Shown here one piece after another: positions 8,091-17,196 of a DNA stretch of 43,246 nt. The notes under the pieces were generated by a model. It was given only the letters and a program-made list of their open reading frames with translations. It made no database searches and was not told the origin of the DNA. Positions within the stretch are counted from its first letter, which is position 1, and every line of letters begins with the position of its first letter. The stretch spans positions 1 to 43,246 of the forward strand of contig NZ_LUFH02000054.1 in assembly GCF_001586785.1 (NCBI RefSeq), written 5' to 3'. Both the position numbers and the translations under genes were made by a program. This stretch comes from Sphaerospermopsis aphanizomenoides BCCUSP55. Lineage in GTDB: Bacteria; Cyanobacteriota; Cyanobacteriia; Cyanobacteriales; Nostocaceae.

Positions 8091-10856
8091 CAAATCAATC
8101 ACTGCATTAATCAATGTATCATCATGAAAACTACTTTTGGTCAAATAATAATCAGCACCGACTTCTAAACCCTGAATTCTATCTTCTTCTCTGTCACGGT
8201 AAGAAATAATAATCACTGGCAAAGAGTTTAACCGAGGATTCGCTTTGATTTGCTTGACTAATTCAATTCCATTCATGCGGGGCATATCAATATCACTAAT
8301 TACTAAATCATATTCTTTAGTACGCACCGCATTCCAACCTTCCACACCATTAACAGCAACATCTACTTGATAACCTCGATTTTCTAATAGTTTGCGTTCC
8401 ATTTCTCGCACTGTAATAGAGTCATCAACTACCAAAATTTTGCGGCGTTGATGTACATTCTCTAATTCAGCTTGCATCATCAGCTTAGATAAATTGCCAC
8501 CTTTGAGAATGGTATCCATAGAGCGCATCAAATCAGAAATATCAATTATCAATATGGGTGAACCATCTCCTAATACAGCAGTAGCACTAATATCAGGAAC
8601 TTTGCCTAAGCGGGGATCTAAGGGTCTAACGACTAAACTTTTCTCTCCTAAGAACCTATCTACGACTAAGCCATAGCTACTATTTTGGTCACTAACTATT
8701 ACAATAGAAACTGTAGCAGTTTGCTGTTTTGCTGGGGGTAGTTCTAAAACTTGATGAGCAGCAATTAAACCAATATTTTGGTTATTCAGGGTGAAATATT
8801 GACGATTTTCTACATCATAAATTTCCGACCTTTCCAAGTTGATAATTTGGTCAATTCGCGCTAACGGAATAGCATAAGGTTTTTCGGAAATTTCTACTAA
8901 TAGTGTTCTGACTACCGACAAAGTGAGGGGAAGTTGAAAATGAAAACTTGTACCTTTTCCTGGTTGAGAATTTGCCCGTACTATTCCCCCTACTTCCTGG
9001 GCCATACTTTTGGCAATATCCAAACCTACACCCCTACCAGAAATTTCTGTTAACTGTTGGGCTGTAGAAAAACCAGGTAAAAATAGAAATTCTATTAACT
9101 CTGCATCGGAGAAGTGGTCAGCCATATCTGCTGTGACTAAATTCTGATTTATCAGTTGCTGACGTAACTGTTCACGATTGATACCTTTGCCATCATCGCT
9201 AATAGTAATAACTAACATTCCTCCGCGATGAACAGCTTCTAATCGAATTGTTCCTTCAGGAGATTTACCAGAGGCAATACGTTCTTCTGGTAGTTCAATA
9301 CCATGATCTACAGCGTTTCTGAGAATATGAGTTAAGGGTGCTTCTAATTTGGTAAGAATATCACGATCAACAGGAGTAGATTTACCGACAATTTCTAACT
9401 TTACTCGTTTATTTAAATTCCGTGCTAAATCCCGAATCATGCGCGGAAAACCTTGTAAACCATCTTCAAAAGGTCTCATCTGGGAATTGATAACTTCTCG
9501 ATAAAGACGATTTGATAAACTAGCAGTACGACGCACATATAACTCTAATTCATCCAAGCGATCGCCTATATAATCCAGACATTCCTGTTTTTGTTGTCGC
9601 ACTTGTGTTAAATATTCTTTACCCTCTTGCTCATATAAATTCTGATCAAGAGATTCCTGCAACTGTTCCAAATTGCGGGAAATATCTACCATCCGAGATT
9701 TTAATGACATCATTGAATCTGCAAACGGTTGTAACCAATTTGCCTCAATCAATGATTCCCCTGCTAAATCCATAATCCGATTTAAATTATCAGCACTTAA
9801 CCGCACCACACGATCATGATTTTTAGCAATATTTTCCACCCGACGATTAGTAGATGAAAATGGGAAATTGGGGATTAAAGATTGAGGACTGGGAACTAGA
9901 GACTGGGAACTAGGAATTGGAGGCTGATCAATTATCCGTACATCAATATCAATTTTGGCTTTTTGGTTTCTATCTCCCGGCTGTAAAATTGCTGCTACAT
10001 GATCACAAATTTTCTGAAAATCAAATTGATGTTTTTCCACCCAACCGATTAATTCAACATCATTCAGTTGACTAATATTTTGCAGCAAGTCTACTCCTTC
10101 TAGTAACACATCCACATCTTCAGAAGTTAAAGTCATGGTTTGCTTTTGAGCAGCTACAAAACAATCTTCCATCACGTGGGCTAATTCTACGACTCCATCT
10201 AAACCAACAATTCTGGCTGCACCTTTAATGGAATGAGCCGCCCGCATTAAAGCCTCTAAATCGGATGCTGATTTAGGCTGATTTTCTATAGATAGTAATC
10301 CATTATTCAAGATGCTAACTTGCTCTTGTGCTTCCAACCTGAATAAATCCATTACAGAATTACCATCACTACTTATCTGTGGCACTTCTAAGGAGGAGGG
10401 ATTTTTATTTTTATTGCTTACTCCTTGTTTTTTTTCTTCTACACTGTCACCTAGAACTTTTTCTCTATTAATTAAATTGACAATTATTTTCTCAGTAGTA
10501 TTCCAATCCCAAGCATGATCCGTCATCCAGGAATCAAAATTACCTGCTGCGGCTTTACTCATACTCAAGAGTAAATCACTAGCATGAAGTAAGATATCAA
10601 TTTCTTCCACTCCCAAAGAAATATTTTGTTTTTGAACAGAAATTAAACAATCTTTTATCAACTGCAATAAGTTAGCTGCTGCTGCCATTTCCACAATTGT
10701 GGTAGTTCCCCACAGAGATTGAGTAGCTTGTATTGCTTGGTCAATTTCTGACCAGGAAAACTGCTGATTTTTCAATAAAGTCAGACATTTTTTCAGGATA
10801 GCAATATTCGTTTCCACTTCCTGACGCAATAATTCTAATATTGTGTAGTTACTCAT
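8079..10856 (-). CDS. cheA: Hybrid chemotaxis histidine kinase CheA with C-terminal receiver (WspE-like)
   Basis: The 925 residues run as follows: a degenerate HPt-like domain (about 1-135) in which the phospho-His position reads QATQSLWG, a functional-looking HPt (about 168-290; H208 in RAAHSIKGAAR), a Ser/Pro/Gln linker (about 312-336), a dimerisation region, an HATPase domain (N-box N514 in LRNAVDHG, DDGKGI near 555, GRGVGLD at 607-613), a CheW-like domain, and a C-terminal receiver (phospho-acceptor D855 in VISDIDMPRMNG). This is the WspE layout. It should autophosphorylate at H208 and pass phosphate to its own receiver, to CheB and to the cyclase regulator. No separate CheY is encoded in the operon. 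Start is ATG at 10854-10856. Confidence 0.93.
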   Translation of the reverse strand: MSNYTILELLRQEVETNIAILKKCLTLLKNQQFSWSEIDQAIQATQSLWGTTTIVEMAAAANLLQLIKDCLISVQKQNISLGVEEIDILLHASDLLLSMSKAAAGNFDSWMTDHAWDWNTTEKIIVNLINREKVLGDSVEEKKQGVSNKNKNPSSLEVPQISSDGNSVMDLFRLEAQEQVSILNNGLLSIENQPKSASDLEALMRAAHSIKGAARIVGLDGVVELAHVMEDCFVAAQKQTMTLTSEDVDVLLEGVDLLQNISQLNDVELIGWVEKHQFDFQKICDHVAAILQPGDRNQKAKIDIDVRIIDQPPIPSSQSLVPSPQSLIPNFPFSSTNRRVENIAKNHDRVVRLSADNLNRIMDLAGESLIEANWLQPFADSMMSLKSRMVDISRNLEQLQESLDQNLYEQEGKEYLTQVRQQKQECLDYIGDRLDELELYVRRTASLSNRLYREVINSQMRPFEDGLQGFPRMIRDLARNLNKRVKLEIVGKSTPVDRDILTKLEAPLTHILRNAVDHGIELPEERIASGKSPEGTIRLEAVHRGGMLVITISDDGKGINREQLRQQLINQNLVTADMADHFSDAELIEFLFLPGFSTAQQLTEISGRGVGLDIAKSMAQEVGGIVRANSQPGKGTSFHFQLPLTLSVVRTLLVEISEKPYAIPLARIDQIINLERSEIYDVENRQYFTLNNQNIGLIAAHQVLELPPAKQQTATVSIVIVSDQNSSYGLVVDRFLGEKSLVVRPLDPRLGKVPDISATAVLGDGSPILIIDISDLMRSMDTILKGGNLSKLMMQAELENVHQRRKILVVDDSITVREMERKLLENRGYQVDVAVNGVEGWNAVRTKEYDLVISDIDMPRMNGIELVKQIKANPRLNSLPVIIISYRDREEDRIQGLEVGADYYLTKSSFHDDTLINAVIDLIGQ
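9862..9920. repeat. Tandem repeat inside cheA, encoding its linker
   Basis: The 14-base unit GACTGGGAACTAGA/G occurs twice in tandem (9887-9900, 9901-9914), flanked by degenerate GGGGATT/GGAATTGG units. Read on the minus strand it encodes the low-complexity Ser-Gln-Ser-Leu-x-Pro linker between the second HPt domain and the kinase core. The unit is two heptamers, like the intergenic STRR families. Confidence 0.6.
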
Positions 10857-10883
10857 AAATATCTGGGAATATTGAATAGGTAA

Positions 10884-11636
10884 TTACAATATTTTATGAT
10901 TAAGTGTATAAAACAGTAAATCAGAATCCAGATAATTAACTTTTTTACCTTCCCAATTAAATATGCCTCTCGTATAACCTTCTTCTGATTTAGTTATGAC
11001 AACTGGTGCATTTTGTAATTCCCGGAGATGAAAGCGGAAAATTCCATGTACTTCATCTACTGGAAATACCCATTTATCTTCTCCCTGTCCCGCTACTATC
11101 ATACGTTGAAGATTCAGCAGTTTTATAGAAGATTTAGTCTTGTGATTGGGATGATTATTTAAATTTTTCTGATCTGGTTGGATCTGTAAAAGATGACTCA
11201 AAGCGGCACAAAGTAAGGTTTCTCCACGAATGTTGACTAACCCTAAAAATAATTCGTTGCTGCGATGGGGTAGAGGTTGAATAACACCAGGAGTGGTGAT
11301 TTCTTGTAGCATTTTTACTGGTAAGCCTAATCTCTCCTGACCAATGCGAAAAATAATCATAGAAATTTGTTCATTAGTATGAATAATTCTGGTATTGTTG
11401 GCAACAAAGGCAGGATTTTCTGAGGGTGCTTCCAGAATTTCAATCCAATTTTCCAAATAATCTGCTGATGGTTCTCTTTCTAAGAGACTATCACCTACTG
11501 CTGCATATACTGGACATTCATAACAATGGATAACGGCTGCTAATTCGCTACAAGAGCGATCGCCCTTGACACCGATTTTATTCCAGCAATCATTAAAAAT
11601 CGGTTGTTCTATATTGATATCGTTATTTTCTGTCAT
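10884..11636 (-). CDS. cheW: CheW-like coupling protein with Cys-rich N-terminal head (WspD-like)
   Basis: With the ATG at 11634-11636 the product is 250 residues. This start is chosen over a TTG at 11660 and an ATG at 11642 because AAGGAA lies six bases upstream of it. Residues 17-55 hold CWNK, DRSCSEL and HCYECPVY with Cys at 17, 29, 38 and 41. The same kind of head is known in WspD-type CheW proteins and could bind a metal or respond to redox; this is inference. A CheW domain follows (about 100-245; PHRSNELFLGLVNIRGETLL). It should couple receptors to the hybrid CheA. The gene begins just after the MCP gene. Confidence 0.88.
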   Translation of the reverse strand: MTENNDINIEQPIFNDCWNKIGVKGDRSCSELAAVIHCYECPVYAAVGDSLLEREPSADYLENWIEILEAPSENPAFVANNTRIIHTNEQISMIIFRIGQERLGLPVKMLQEITTPGVIQPLPHRSNELFLGLVNIRGETLLCAALSHLLQIQPDQKNLNNHPNHKTKSSIKLLNLQRMIVAGQGEDKWVFPVDEVHGIFRFHLRELQNAPVVITKSEEGYTRGIFNWEGKKVNYLDSDLLFYTLNHKIL

Positions 11637-11656
11637 GAGCATTTCCTTTTTGATGC

Positions 11657-13516
11657 TCAATTCTGAATGTGAAAATGGGAAATTCCTTCTCTTAATGATT
11701 GTGCTGCTTCTTCCAGTTGTTCCAAAGCACCATTAGTTTCTCGTAAAGCATCAACTGTTTGCTGGGAAGCCTCCGTTAATTGTTCGATTGCTTCGCTAAT
11801 TTGGGCAGCACCATCAGACTGTTCTTCTATACATTCACTTACCTGAATAAATTGCGGTGGTAGGCTTTGTACTTGATTGATTACTTTGCCAATTTGGTTA
11901 CTAATTCTATTCACTTGTTCCACACTATTATTGACAGAGTTGTTAAATTTATCCATTTCCATTACACCCACTGCGACTGCTGATTGCATATCTTTAACAA
12001 TTTGTTCTATTTCCAAAGTGGCAACAGCAGTTTGATTTGCTAACCGCCGAATTTCTCTTGAAACTACTGCAAATCCCGCTCCATATTCTCCCGCTTTTTC
12101 TGCTTCTATAGCTGCATTTAATGACAAAATACTGGTTTGGTCAGCAACTTTGGTAATAGTAACAACTACATTATTAATATTAGTAGCTTTTTTATTCATT
12201 ATTCCTAATTTGGCAGTAATAGAATTTGTGGCTTCTATTAATTGCCGCATTGTATCTTCCATTTCTTGCAATTCATCATGGCTTTCACTAGCACTAGTCG
12301 CCGTGATTTTGGTCATATCTGCCACTTTCTCCATCATTTGCACTAAATTTCTGGAAGTAGAAGCAATTTCCTGAGCAGTAGCAGCGACTTGATTTGTAGA
12401 TGCAAATTGTTCGTTGACGGTTGCTTCTAATTGCTTTCCTGAAGCGGCAATTTGTGTACTAGAGGTGGTAATTTGTACTCCTGATTGTTGAATGCGCCGA
12501 ATTAAAGAATTTAAATCTTGATTCATCGCATAAAAGGCATTTTGTAATTTGCCTATTTCATCTGTTCCTGCTGTATGTTGAATTTGTGTTGTCAGATCGC
12601 CACTGGATATTTTTTGGGCAAAATTGACTAACTCACCAATCTTAGATGCCACTGTGTAAAAAGCAGTTTGTAGTTTACCTATTTCGTCTTGTCTATCAGA
12701 TATTTGCATTGATGCTAGAGAATTGTTGTTGGCTATAGATTGGGAAACTTTGACTAATTCTTCAATCTTGCTGACAATCGGTTTACTGAAATAAAAACCA
12801 AAACCAATGGCAGTTACTGGACCAAATATCAAAGCTAGTAACAACAAAAATGAACCTGTAGCAGCATCTCTTTGTGCTTGTTTATAATTTTCATGACCAT
12901 TTTTTTCACTCAATTGAATATCTTCAATGAGTAATTTTGTGGCTGCGTTTAATGAGGGATGATTATCTATAGATTGTTGTCTGAGTTGTGCTAACAAAGA
13001 ATTGGCTTGTCTAGCTAATTCTATTTCTGGACTATTTGCTTGATTGAGCTTGATTAATTCTAGTTCCCTATTTAGTGGATTGAGAATACCCAAACTTTCA
13101 AACTGTTGATTCATTTGCATGAATCTTTCATGATTTTGTTTCCACTCATTCCAAACGTTTTGAAATTGAGCATATTCTCTCTTTTCTTCATCAGTTTTAT
13201 CAGTGGCTTCATATTCATTAAATCCCTCATCAATCTGTTCCCAAGCTTTTTGAATTCTCGTTACTTCTGCATTTCTTTCTACTAAGGTTAGTTCATAACT
13301 GAGTAAAGTATGTTCTGAAGCTTCTATCTGAGTTTTGCCTTCATTGATTTTCCACAAACCTGTGATACTGGGAATAGTATTGGCGCTTAAAACATTAATT
13401 GTATGAATGAGACGCGCATTTACACTCCAGCCGACTATAGCGACAATGAGAACAATTAACCCTATCAATAGAAATCCACTGATTAAACGCACTTGTAAGC
13501 TGACGTTTTTGAGCAT
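11657..13516 (-). CDS. Methyl-accepting chemotaxis protein with four-helix-bundle sensor (WspA-like)
   Basis: A 619-residue receptor. Membrane segment 1 is at about 11-30 (LISGFLLIGLIVLIVAIVGW). A mostly helical extracytoplasmic region of about 190 residues fits a 4HB_MCP sensor. Membrane segment 2 is at about 221-243. Two HAMP-like units follow, then an MCP signalling domain with tip EKAGEYGAGFAVVSREIRR. I chose ATG at 13514-13516 over GTG at 13517-13519 because AAGGA sits six bases before the ATG. It is a close paralogue of the receptor at 4503-6944 in the cytoplasmic half but has a different sensor. In the operon it lies between cheR and the WspD-like cheW. Confidence 0.92.
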   Translation of the reverse strand: MLKNVSLQVRLISGFLLIGLIVLIVAIVGWSVNARLIHTINVLSANTIPSITGLWKINEGKTQIEASEHTLLSYELTLVERNAEVTRIQKAWEQIDEGFNEYEATDKTDEEKREYAQFQNVWNEWKQNHERFMQMNQQFESLGILNPLNRELELIKLNQANSPEIELARQANSLLAQLRQQSIDNHPSLNAATKLLIEDIQLSEKNGHENYKQAQRDAATGSFLLLLALIFGPVTAIGFGFYFSKPIVSKIEELVKVSQSIANNNSLASMQISDRQDEIGKLQTAFYTVASKIGELVNFAQKISSGDLTTQIQHTAGTDEIGKLQNAFYAMNQDLNSLIRRIQQSGVQITTSSTQIAASGKQLEATVNEQFASTNQVAATAQEIASTSRNLVQMMEKVADMTKITATSASESHDELQEMEDTMRQLIEATNSITAKLGIMNKKATNINNVVVTITKVADQTSILSLNAAIEAEKAGEYGAGFAVVSREIRRLANQTAVATLEIEQIVKDMQSAVAVGVMEMDKFNNSVNNSVEQVNRISNQIGKVINQVQSLPPQFIQVSECIEEQSDGAAQISEAIEQLTEASQQTVDALRETNGALEQLEEAAQSLREGISHFHIQN

Positions 13517-13576
13517 CACTTGTCCTTGTTGATATTGGCGGATATTTAGATGACAATAACTATATTTGTGATTATT

Positions 13577-14833
13577 TCACAATTTTTGTAACCGTTGCCA
13601 TCTTTGGCGTAAAATGTTTGCTTTTTCCCTATCTCCTTGTTGTTCTTTGAGTAAAGCTAAATGTATTAAAGCTTGAGAATTTTTAGGGTCGAGATAAACT
13701 GCTTTTTGAAAGCACTCTTCGGCTGCTAATTCTACTCCTTGTGCTTGATAAATTTCACCAAGTAAAAGATATGCTTCTGCACTGGTGGAATTCTGATATA
13801 TATAGTTTTGGCATTGGGATATGGCTGCTTTTAATTTACCTTGATCTGCCAAATTACGAATTGAGTCTAATTGAGACTTTTGGATTGTTGGTAATTGTTG
13901 AATTATCCTCCCCTTTTCAGGAATAGTTGGTGTTTGCGGTTGATGAATTTGGTAACTGTCTCCTAAAACTTGAGGTGGGGAAATTACATACTCTGAAGAA
14001 TTTGCAGGAGGATTTTTAGGATTTTTATTTGTTGCAGGATTTTCTCTTTGTTTCTGTCCGACAAATACACCATGCAAGCGAATTATTTCTAAACCTAAAT
14101 TAGCTAATTCTCCGGTTTCTGATGCACCAACCAATAACAGTCCTTGATTCTTTAAGAGACGATGTAAATTTTTTAAGGCTTTTTCACGAGCAGGAATATC
14201 AAAATAAATTAAAACATTGCGACAGAAAATAATATCATAATTTATTCTATTTGATAACAAATTGGCATCAAGTAAATTGGCTTGAGTAAATGTGACAGTT
14301 TTTTTGACATTTTCACTTAATTGATAACCTTGTTCTGTAGAAATAAAATAGCGTTTTTGAAATTTTAAATCATTACTGCGGAAAGAATTACGGCTATAAA
14401 TTGCTTTTTTGGCTTTAGATAAAGCTTGCTGACTAATATCAACTCCATCAATATGAAACTGATTAGGTAATAAACCTAAATCTAATAATGTCATAGCTAA
14501 AGAATAAGGTTCTTCTCCTGTGGAACAGGGAACGCTTAGTAAGCGAATTTTGCCATAGGAAGATTTATGTAACCGTTGATAACGGAGATATTTGTTGATA
14601 GCAGTATAAATTTGATGATCTCTAAAAAACCAGGTTTCGGGAACAACAAGCAACTCCACTAATTCGTCTAATTCCTGTTTAGATTTTTGTAAAATTTGTA
14701 AATAATTATCTACATTCACACCGCATATTAAACAGCGAGTTTCTACAGCTTTAACAATTTTCCTAATCCCAATAATCTTGGCATCAAAGCCAACTTGACG
14801 ACATAATAATTTCTCAATTTTTGACCAGATCAT
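13577..14833 (-). CDS. cheR: CheR-type receptor methyltransferase with TPR tail (WspC-like)
   Basis: The 418-residue protein has an N-terminal CheR helical domain (VPETWFFRD at about 64-72), an S-adenosylmethionine-binding methyltransferase core (RLLSVPCSTGEEPYSLAM at about 97-114; FCRNVLIYFD at about 203-212), a poorly conserved Pro/Asn/Gln linker (about 265-320), and two TPR-like units at the end (LLGEIYQAQGVELAAEECFQ; ALIHLALLKEQQGDREKA). It would methylate receptor glutamates using SAM. The TPR tail is the diagnostic feature of WspC. The gene overlaps the upstream cheW by 20 bases, so the two are translationally coupled. Confidence 0.93.
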   Translation of the reverse strand: MIWSKIEKLLCRQVGFDAKIIGIRKIVKAVETRCLICGVNVDNYLQILQKSKQELDELVELLVVPETWFFRDHQIYTAINKYLRYQRLHKSSYGKIRLLSVPCSTGEEPYSLAMTLLDLGLLPNQFHIDGVDISQQALSKAKKAIYSRNSFRSNDLKFQKRYFISTEQGYQLSENVKKTVTFTQANLLDANLLSNRINYDIIFCRNVLIYFDIPAREKALKNLHRLLKNQGLLLVGASETGELANLGLEIIRLHGVFVGQKQRENPATNKNPKNPPANSSEYVISPPQVLGDSYQIHQPQTPTIPEKGRIIQQLPTIQKSQLDSIRNLADQGKLKAAISQCQNYIYQNSTSAEAYLLLGEIYQAQGVELAAEECFQKAVYLDPKNSQALIHLALLKEQQGDREKANILRQRWQRLQKL

Positions 14834-15296
14834 TGATATAATTTTCTCCTGTTGTTAATGAGTAAGTATTTTCTACTTTAGTAAACAGTTTTTCTAAGTT
14901 AATATGCTGAATAATTCCTTTACTATCCATGAGTATTCCTCCTAAATATGGTGCTTCTGGAATGTGAATACCAGAGTCTATAAAATCTGTTTCTGGTTTG
15001 TTCAAAGTTTCTGTAATTCTTTCTGCTATTAAACCCAAGTATTGACACCCTTGTTGTTGATGAGGATAATTCACTATCATGATCCGGGTACTTAAACAAA
15101 ATCTGCTGGGTGTACCACGAATTAAAGAACATAAATCAATTACTGGTACAATTTTGCCTCGGTAATTAAATAAACCAGCTACATATTCAGGAACATGATG
15201 TATTTTTCTCAACCCCACTCTGGGGATTACCTCTACTACACAGGAACTTTCAATGGCGTATAAGTCTTTACTAACGTAAAAAAGCAGCAATAACAT
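14814..15296 (-). CDS. cheW: CheW-like coupling protein (WspB-like), first gene of the chemosensory operon
   Basis: A 160-residue single CheW domain from end to end, with YAIESSCVVEVIPRVGLRKI at the start, then VAGLFNYRGKIVPVIDLCSL and YLGLIAERITETL. It should tether receptor to CheA. The start is the ATG at 15294-15296; no clear Shine-Dalgarno is seen before it. It is the promoter-proximal gene of an eight-gene minus-strand run that ends with the cyclase regulator. The WspD-like CheW of the same operon differs by its Cys-rich head, as in Wsp systems, where two unlike CheW proteins are used. Confidence 0.9.
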   Translation of the reverse strand: MLLLLFYVSKDLYAIESSCVVEVIPRVGLRKIHHVPEYVAGLFNYRGKIVPVIDLCSLIRGTPSRFCLSTRIMIVNYPHQQQGCQYLGLIAERITETLNKPETDFIDSGIHIPEAPYLGGILMDSKGIIQHINLEKLFTKVENTYSLTTGENYINDLVKN

Positions 15297-15439
15297 GAGT
15301 TTTTAATTAAATGTGTTTGTAAATATACAAATTATAATTGAATTATATATAGGAAATCAGGAGTTTGAAGATTTGTAAACTCCTTACAACTAGTAGTTGG
15401 TTTAATTTCCCCAATCACCAATCACTAATTACCTGATAG
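15297..15439 (-). promoter_or_regulatory. Likely promoter region of the chemosensory operon
   Basis: This 143-base gap separates the operon from the Ap4A phosphorylase gene. It is AT-rich and contains TATAAT on the minus strand (15331-15336) and a dyad TTGTAAATATACAA at 15317-15330 between that box and the cheW start. No good -35 partner is apparent. The role is inferred from position only. Confidence 0.3.
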
Positions 15440-16327
15440 CTAAATGCTGATTGGTAAAGCAACATTTATTAAAATATTCATGGGACTTATATCTTTAACT
15501 AGTTGCATTTGTTGGGCATTTCGTACTAGCAAAGCACCAGCAAATCCTAAAGAATTGATAGAAATTGACTCAAATTCTTCTTGAGAACGCGGTACAATTA
15601 ACATCCATTCTCGCGTAGCTAAAAAATTATAAGCCCCAGATTGAAGATTCTTCTCAACAGGTTTAATACCAACTTTTTCCATTAAACTATGATACTTATC
15701 TAAAGTAATTTCGGCGCTTTCTCCTGGGTTAAGAGTTGTGAAAGCGTGTAAAAAAGGTAGTCCCGGTATAGTTGCAATGGCATCTTGAAACTTAGCCTCT
15801 TTTAATAATGGTGTAATGGGAATTTCTGCCCCAGAAAGAGGAATAATTTGTAAATGTTTATGCCTTTGACTTGCTCCTGCCAGTTTACCACTATTGTAAA
15901 ATACTAAACCATCAATATCAGCTAAACAAGCCCACATTGCAGCAAAATCTTCTAAGGTCAGGAAGCTTTCCTGTTCTTCAAAAGCACGAGTAATAATCAG
16001 TAGGTGATAATCTACGACATTGAATTTATTTAAAATGCAGACATGGGTTTCAGAAATATCTGCTACAAACAAATCTTGTTCGTAAGGTAAGAAAGGATTA
16101 AATTCTTTACCAGTGGCAGCGGTTTGTTTTTCTTGTTTTTCCTTAGCTGCTTGTTTGCGGTTGAGGTTTGATAATATTCTGACTAAGAATTTTATTCCGT
16201 CTTGTTCGACAAATTCAAATTCTGTCGGTATAGATTTGAGCGCACCACATTTTAAAGCGTGTTCGGTAGTTTGTTTGACTTTTGTCCATAGTGTACCTGG
16301 TGCGAGTAATATTTTCCCCTGAGTCAT
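15440..16327 (-). CDS. ATP adenylyltransferase (Ap4A phosphorylase)
   Basis: The 295-residue enzyme of the HIT superfamily (Apa1/Apa2 type) should split diadenosine tetraphosphate with phosphate to ATP and ADP. The HIT-type active-site run is ASQRHKHLQIIPL at about residues 147-159. Other family landmarks are NPFLPYEQDLFV (about 77-88), HVCILNKFNVVDYHLLIITR, the acidic LTLEDFAAMW and a C-terminal NFLATREWMLIVPRSQ. Length is typical. The ATG is at 16325-16327. The next gene upstream on the same strand starts 22 bases away, so a two-gene unit with the TspO-like gene is possible. It is functionally separate from the chemosensory genes. Confidence 0.88.
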   Translation of the reverse strand: MTQGKILLAPGTLWTKVKQTTEHALKCGALKSIPTEFEFVEQDGIKFLVRILSNLNRKQAAKEKQEKQTAATGKEFNPFLPYEQDLFVADISETHVCILNKFNVVDYHLLIITRAFEEQESFLTLEDFAAMWACLADIDGLVFYNSGKLAGASQRHKHLQIIPLSGAEIPITPLLKEAKFQDAIATIPGLPFLHAFTTLNPGESAEITLDKYHSLMEKVGIKPVEKNLQSGAYNFLATREWMLIVPRSQEEFESISINSLGFAGALLVRNAQQMQLVKDISPMNILINVALPISI

Positions 16328-16349
16328 TTTTTGTTATCTATGATGATTT

Positions 16350-17123
16350 TTACCTACGCCAACTTTTAGTAATTGCAATTATCATCAGAGCAATTGCCAA
16401 AAGTATGGCTACATTTCTGATTAAAGAATTATCCCAGTGTTTGAGTGCGATCGCAACTAAAGCCCAAACAGTTACACCTGTGTAAGGAATATCCTGGTAT
16501 TTGATCACCATCACACTACTAATTGCTGCTGCTGCCAACAGCATAATTACAGTCCAGACTTCGTTAGTAATGCCCCAACTATTCCAGTTATAAAAATACA
16601 GCGCACAGGCAACATTGACAATAGTCGCTACACTAATCCAACTCAGATATATACTAATAGGGGCATGAAGACAAAACTTTTTAATTCTACTCACGCGCTT
16701 GCTGCCAATTTCTAATCGTTGGTGAATAATAATTAAGGGGATCAAAATTCCTAACATTGCTACTATTGAAAGCGTAAAAAATCTCCCTAGGAATAAATAC
16801 ACCCAGATAGATTGAGAAACTGAAGCGATTACCAATAAATATCCTGTCTTGCGTAAATCATCATCATTTTTTTGACTGGGAAGAAATTGGTAAATTCCTA
16901 AAGCAAATAAACCTAAGTAAATCAATCCCCAAATAGCAAATGCGTAGTTAGCAGGGATAATTAAAACATCTTTAAATAAGGTGTTGGAAATTGCTCCTAT
17001 ATTGAGTCCGTTGAGGGGAAAAATATTGGATACTACGTTGACGATGAAAGCACCAACGATAGCACCCAATGTGGTAATCTGCCGAATAAAATCCTGATTA
17101 TTGCCAGAAGATGATTGTTGCAT
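16350..17123 (-). CDS. Tryptophan-rich sensory (TspO/MBR-like) membrane protein
   Basis: The 257-residue protein has about seven hydrophobic segments. Family-like features are PANYAFAIWGLIYLGLFALG near residue 57, paired WxxW-type positions and the late EVWTVIMLLAAAAISSV segment. Members are larger than the five-helix TspO but belong to the tryptophan-rich sensory group common in cyanobacteria. Ligand and role are unknown; tetrapyrrole or stress-related functions are described for TspO itself. The start ATG (17121-17123) has no obvious ribosome binding site. Confidence 0.7.
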   Translation of the reverse strand: MQQSSSGNNQDFIRQITTLGAIVGAFIVNVVSNIFPLNGLNIGAISNTLFKDVLIIPANYAFAIWGLIYLGLFALGIYQFLPSQKNDDDLRKTGYLLVIASVSQSIWVYLFLGRFFTLSIVAMLGILIPLIIIHQRLEIGSKRVSRIKKFCLHAPISIYLSWISVATIVNVACALYFYNWNSWGITNEVWTVIMLLAAAAISSVMVIKYQDIPYTGVTVWALVAIALKHWDNSLIRNVAILLAIALMIIAITKSWRR

Positions 17124-17196
17124 GGGATAGTAGAATCAAATATATATTTTCTACTTTTAGCTTACATCTTCTGGACTGGAATTTTTTCGACTGAAG

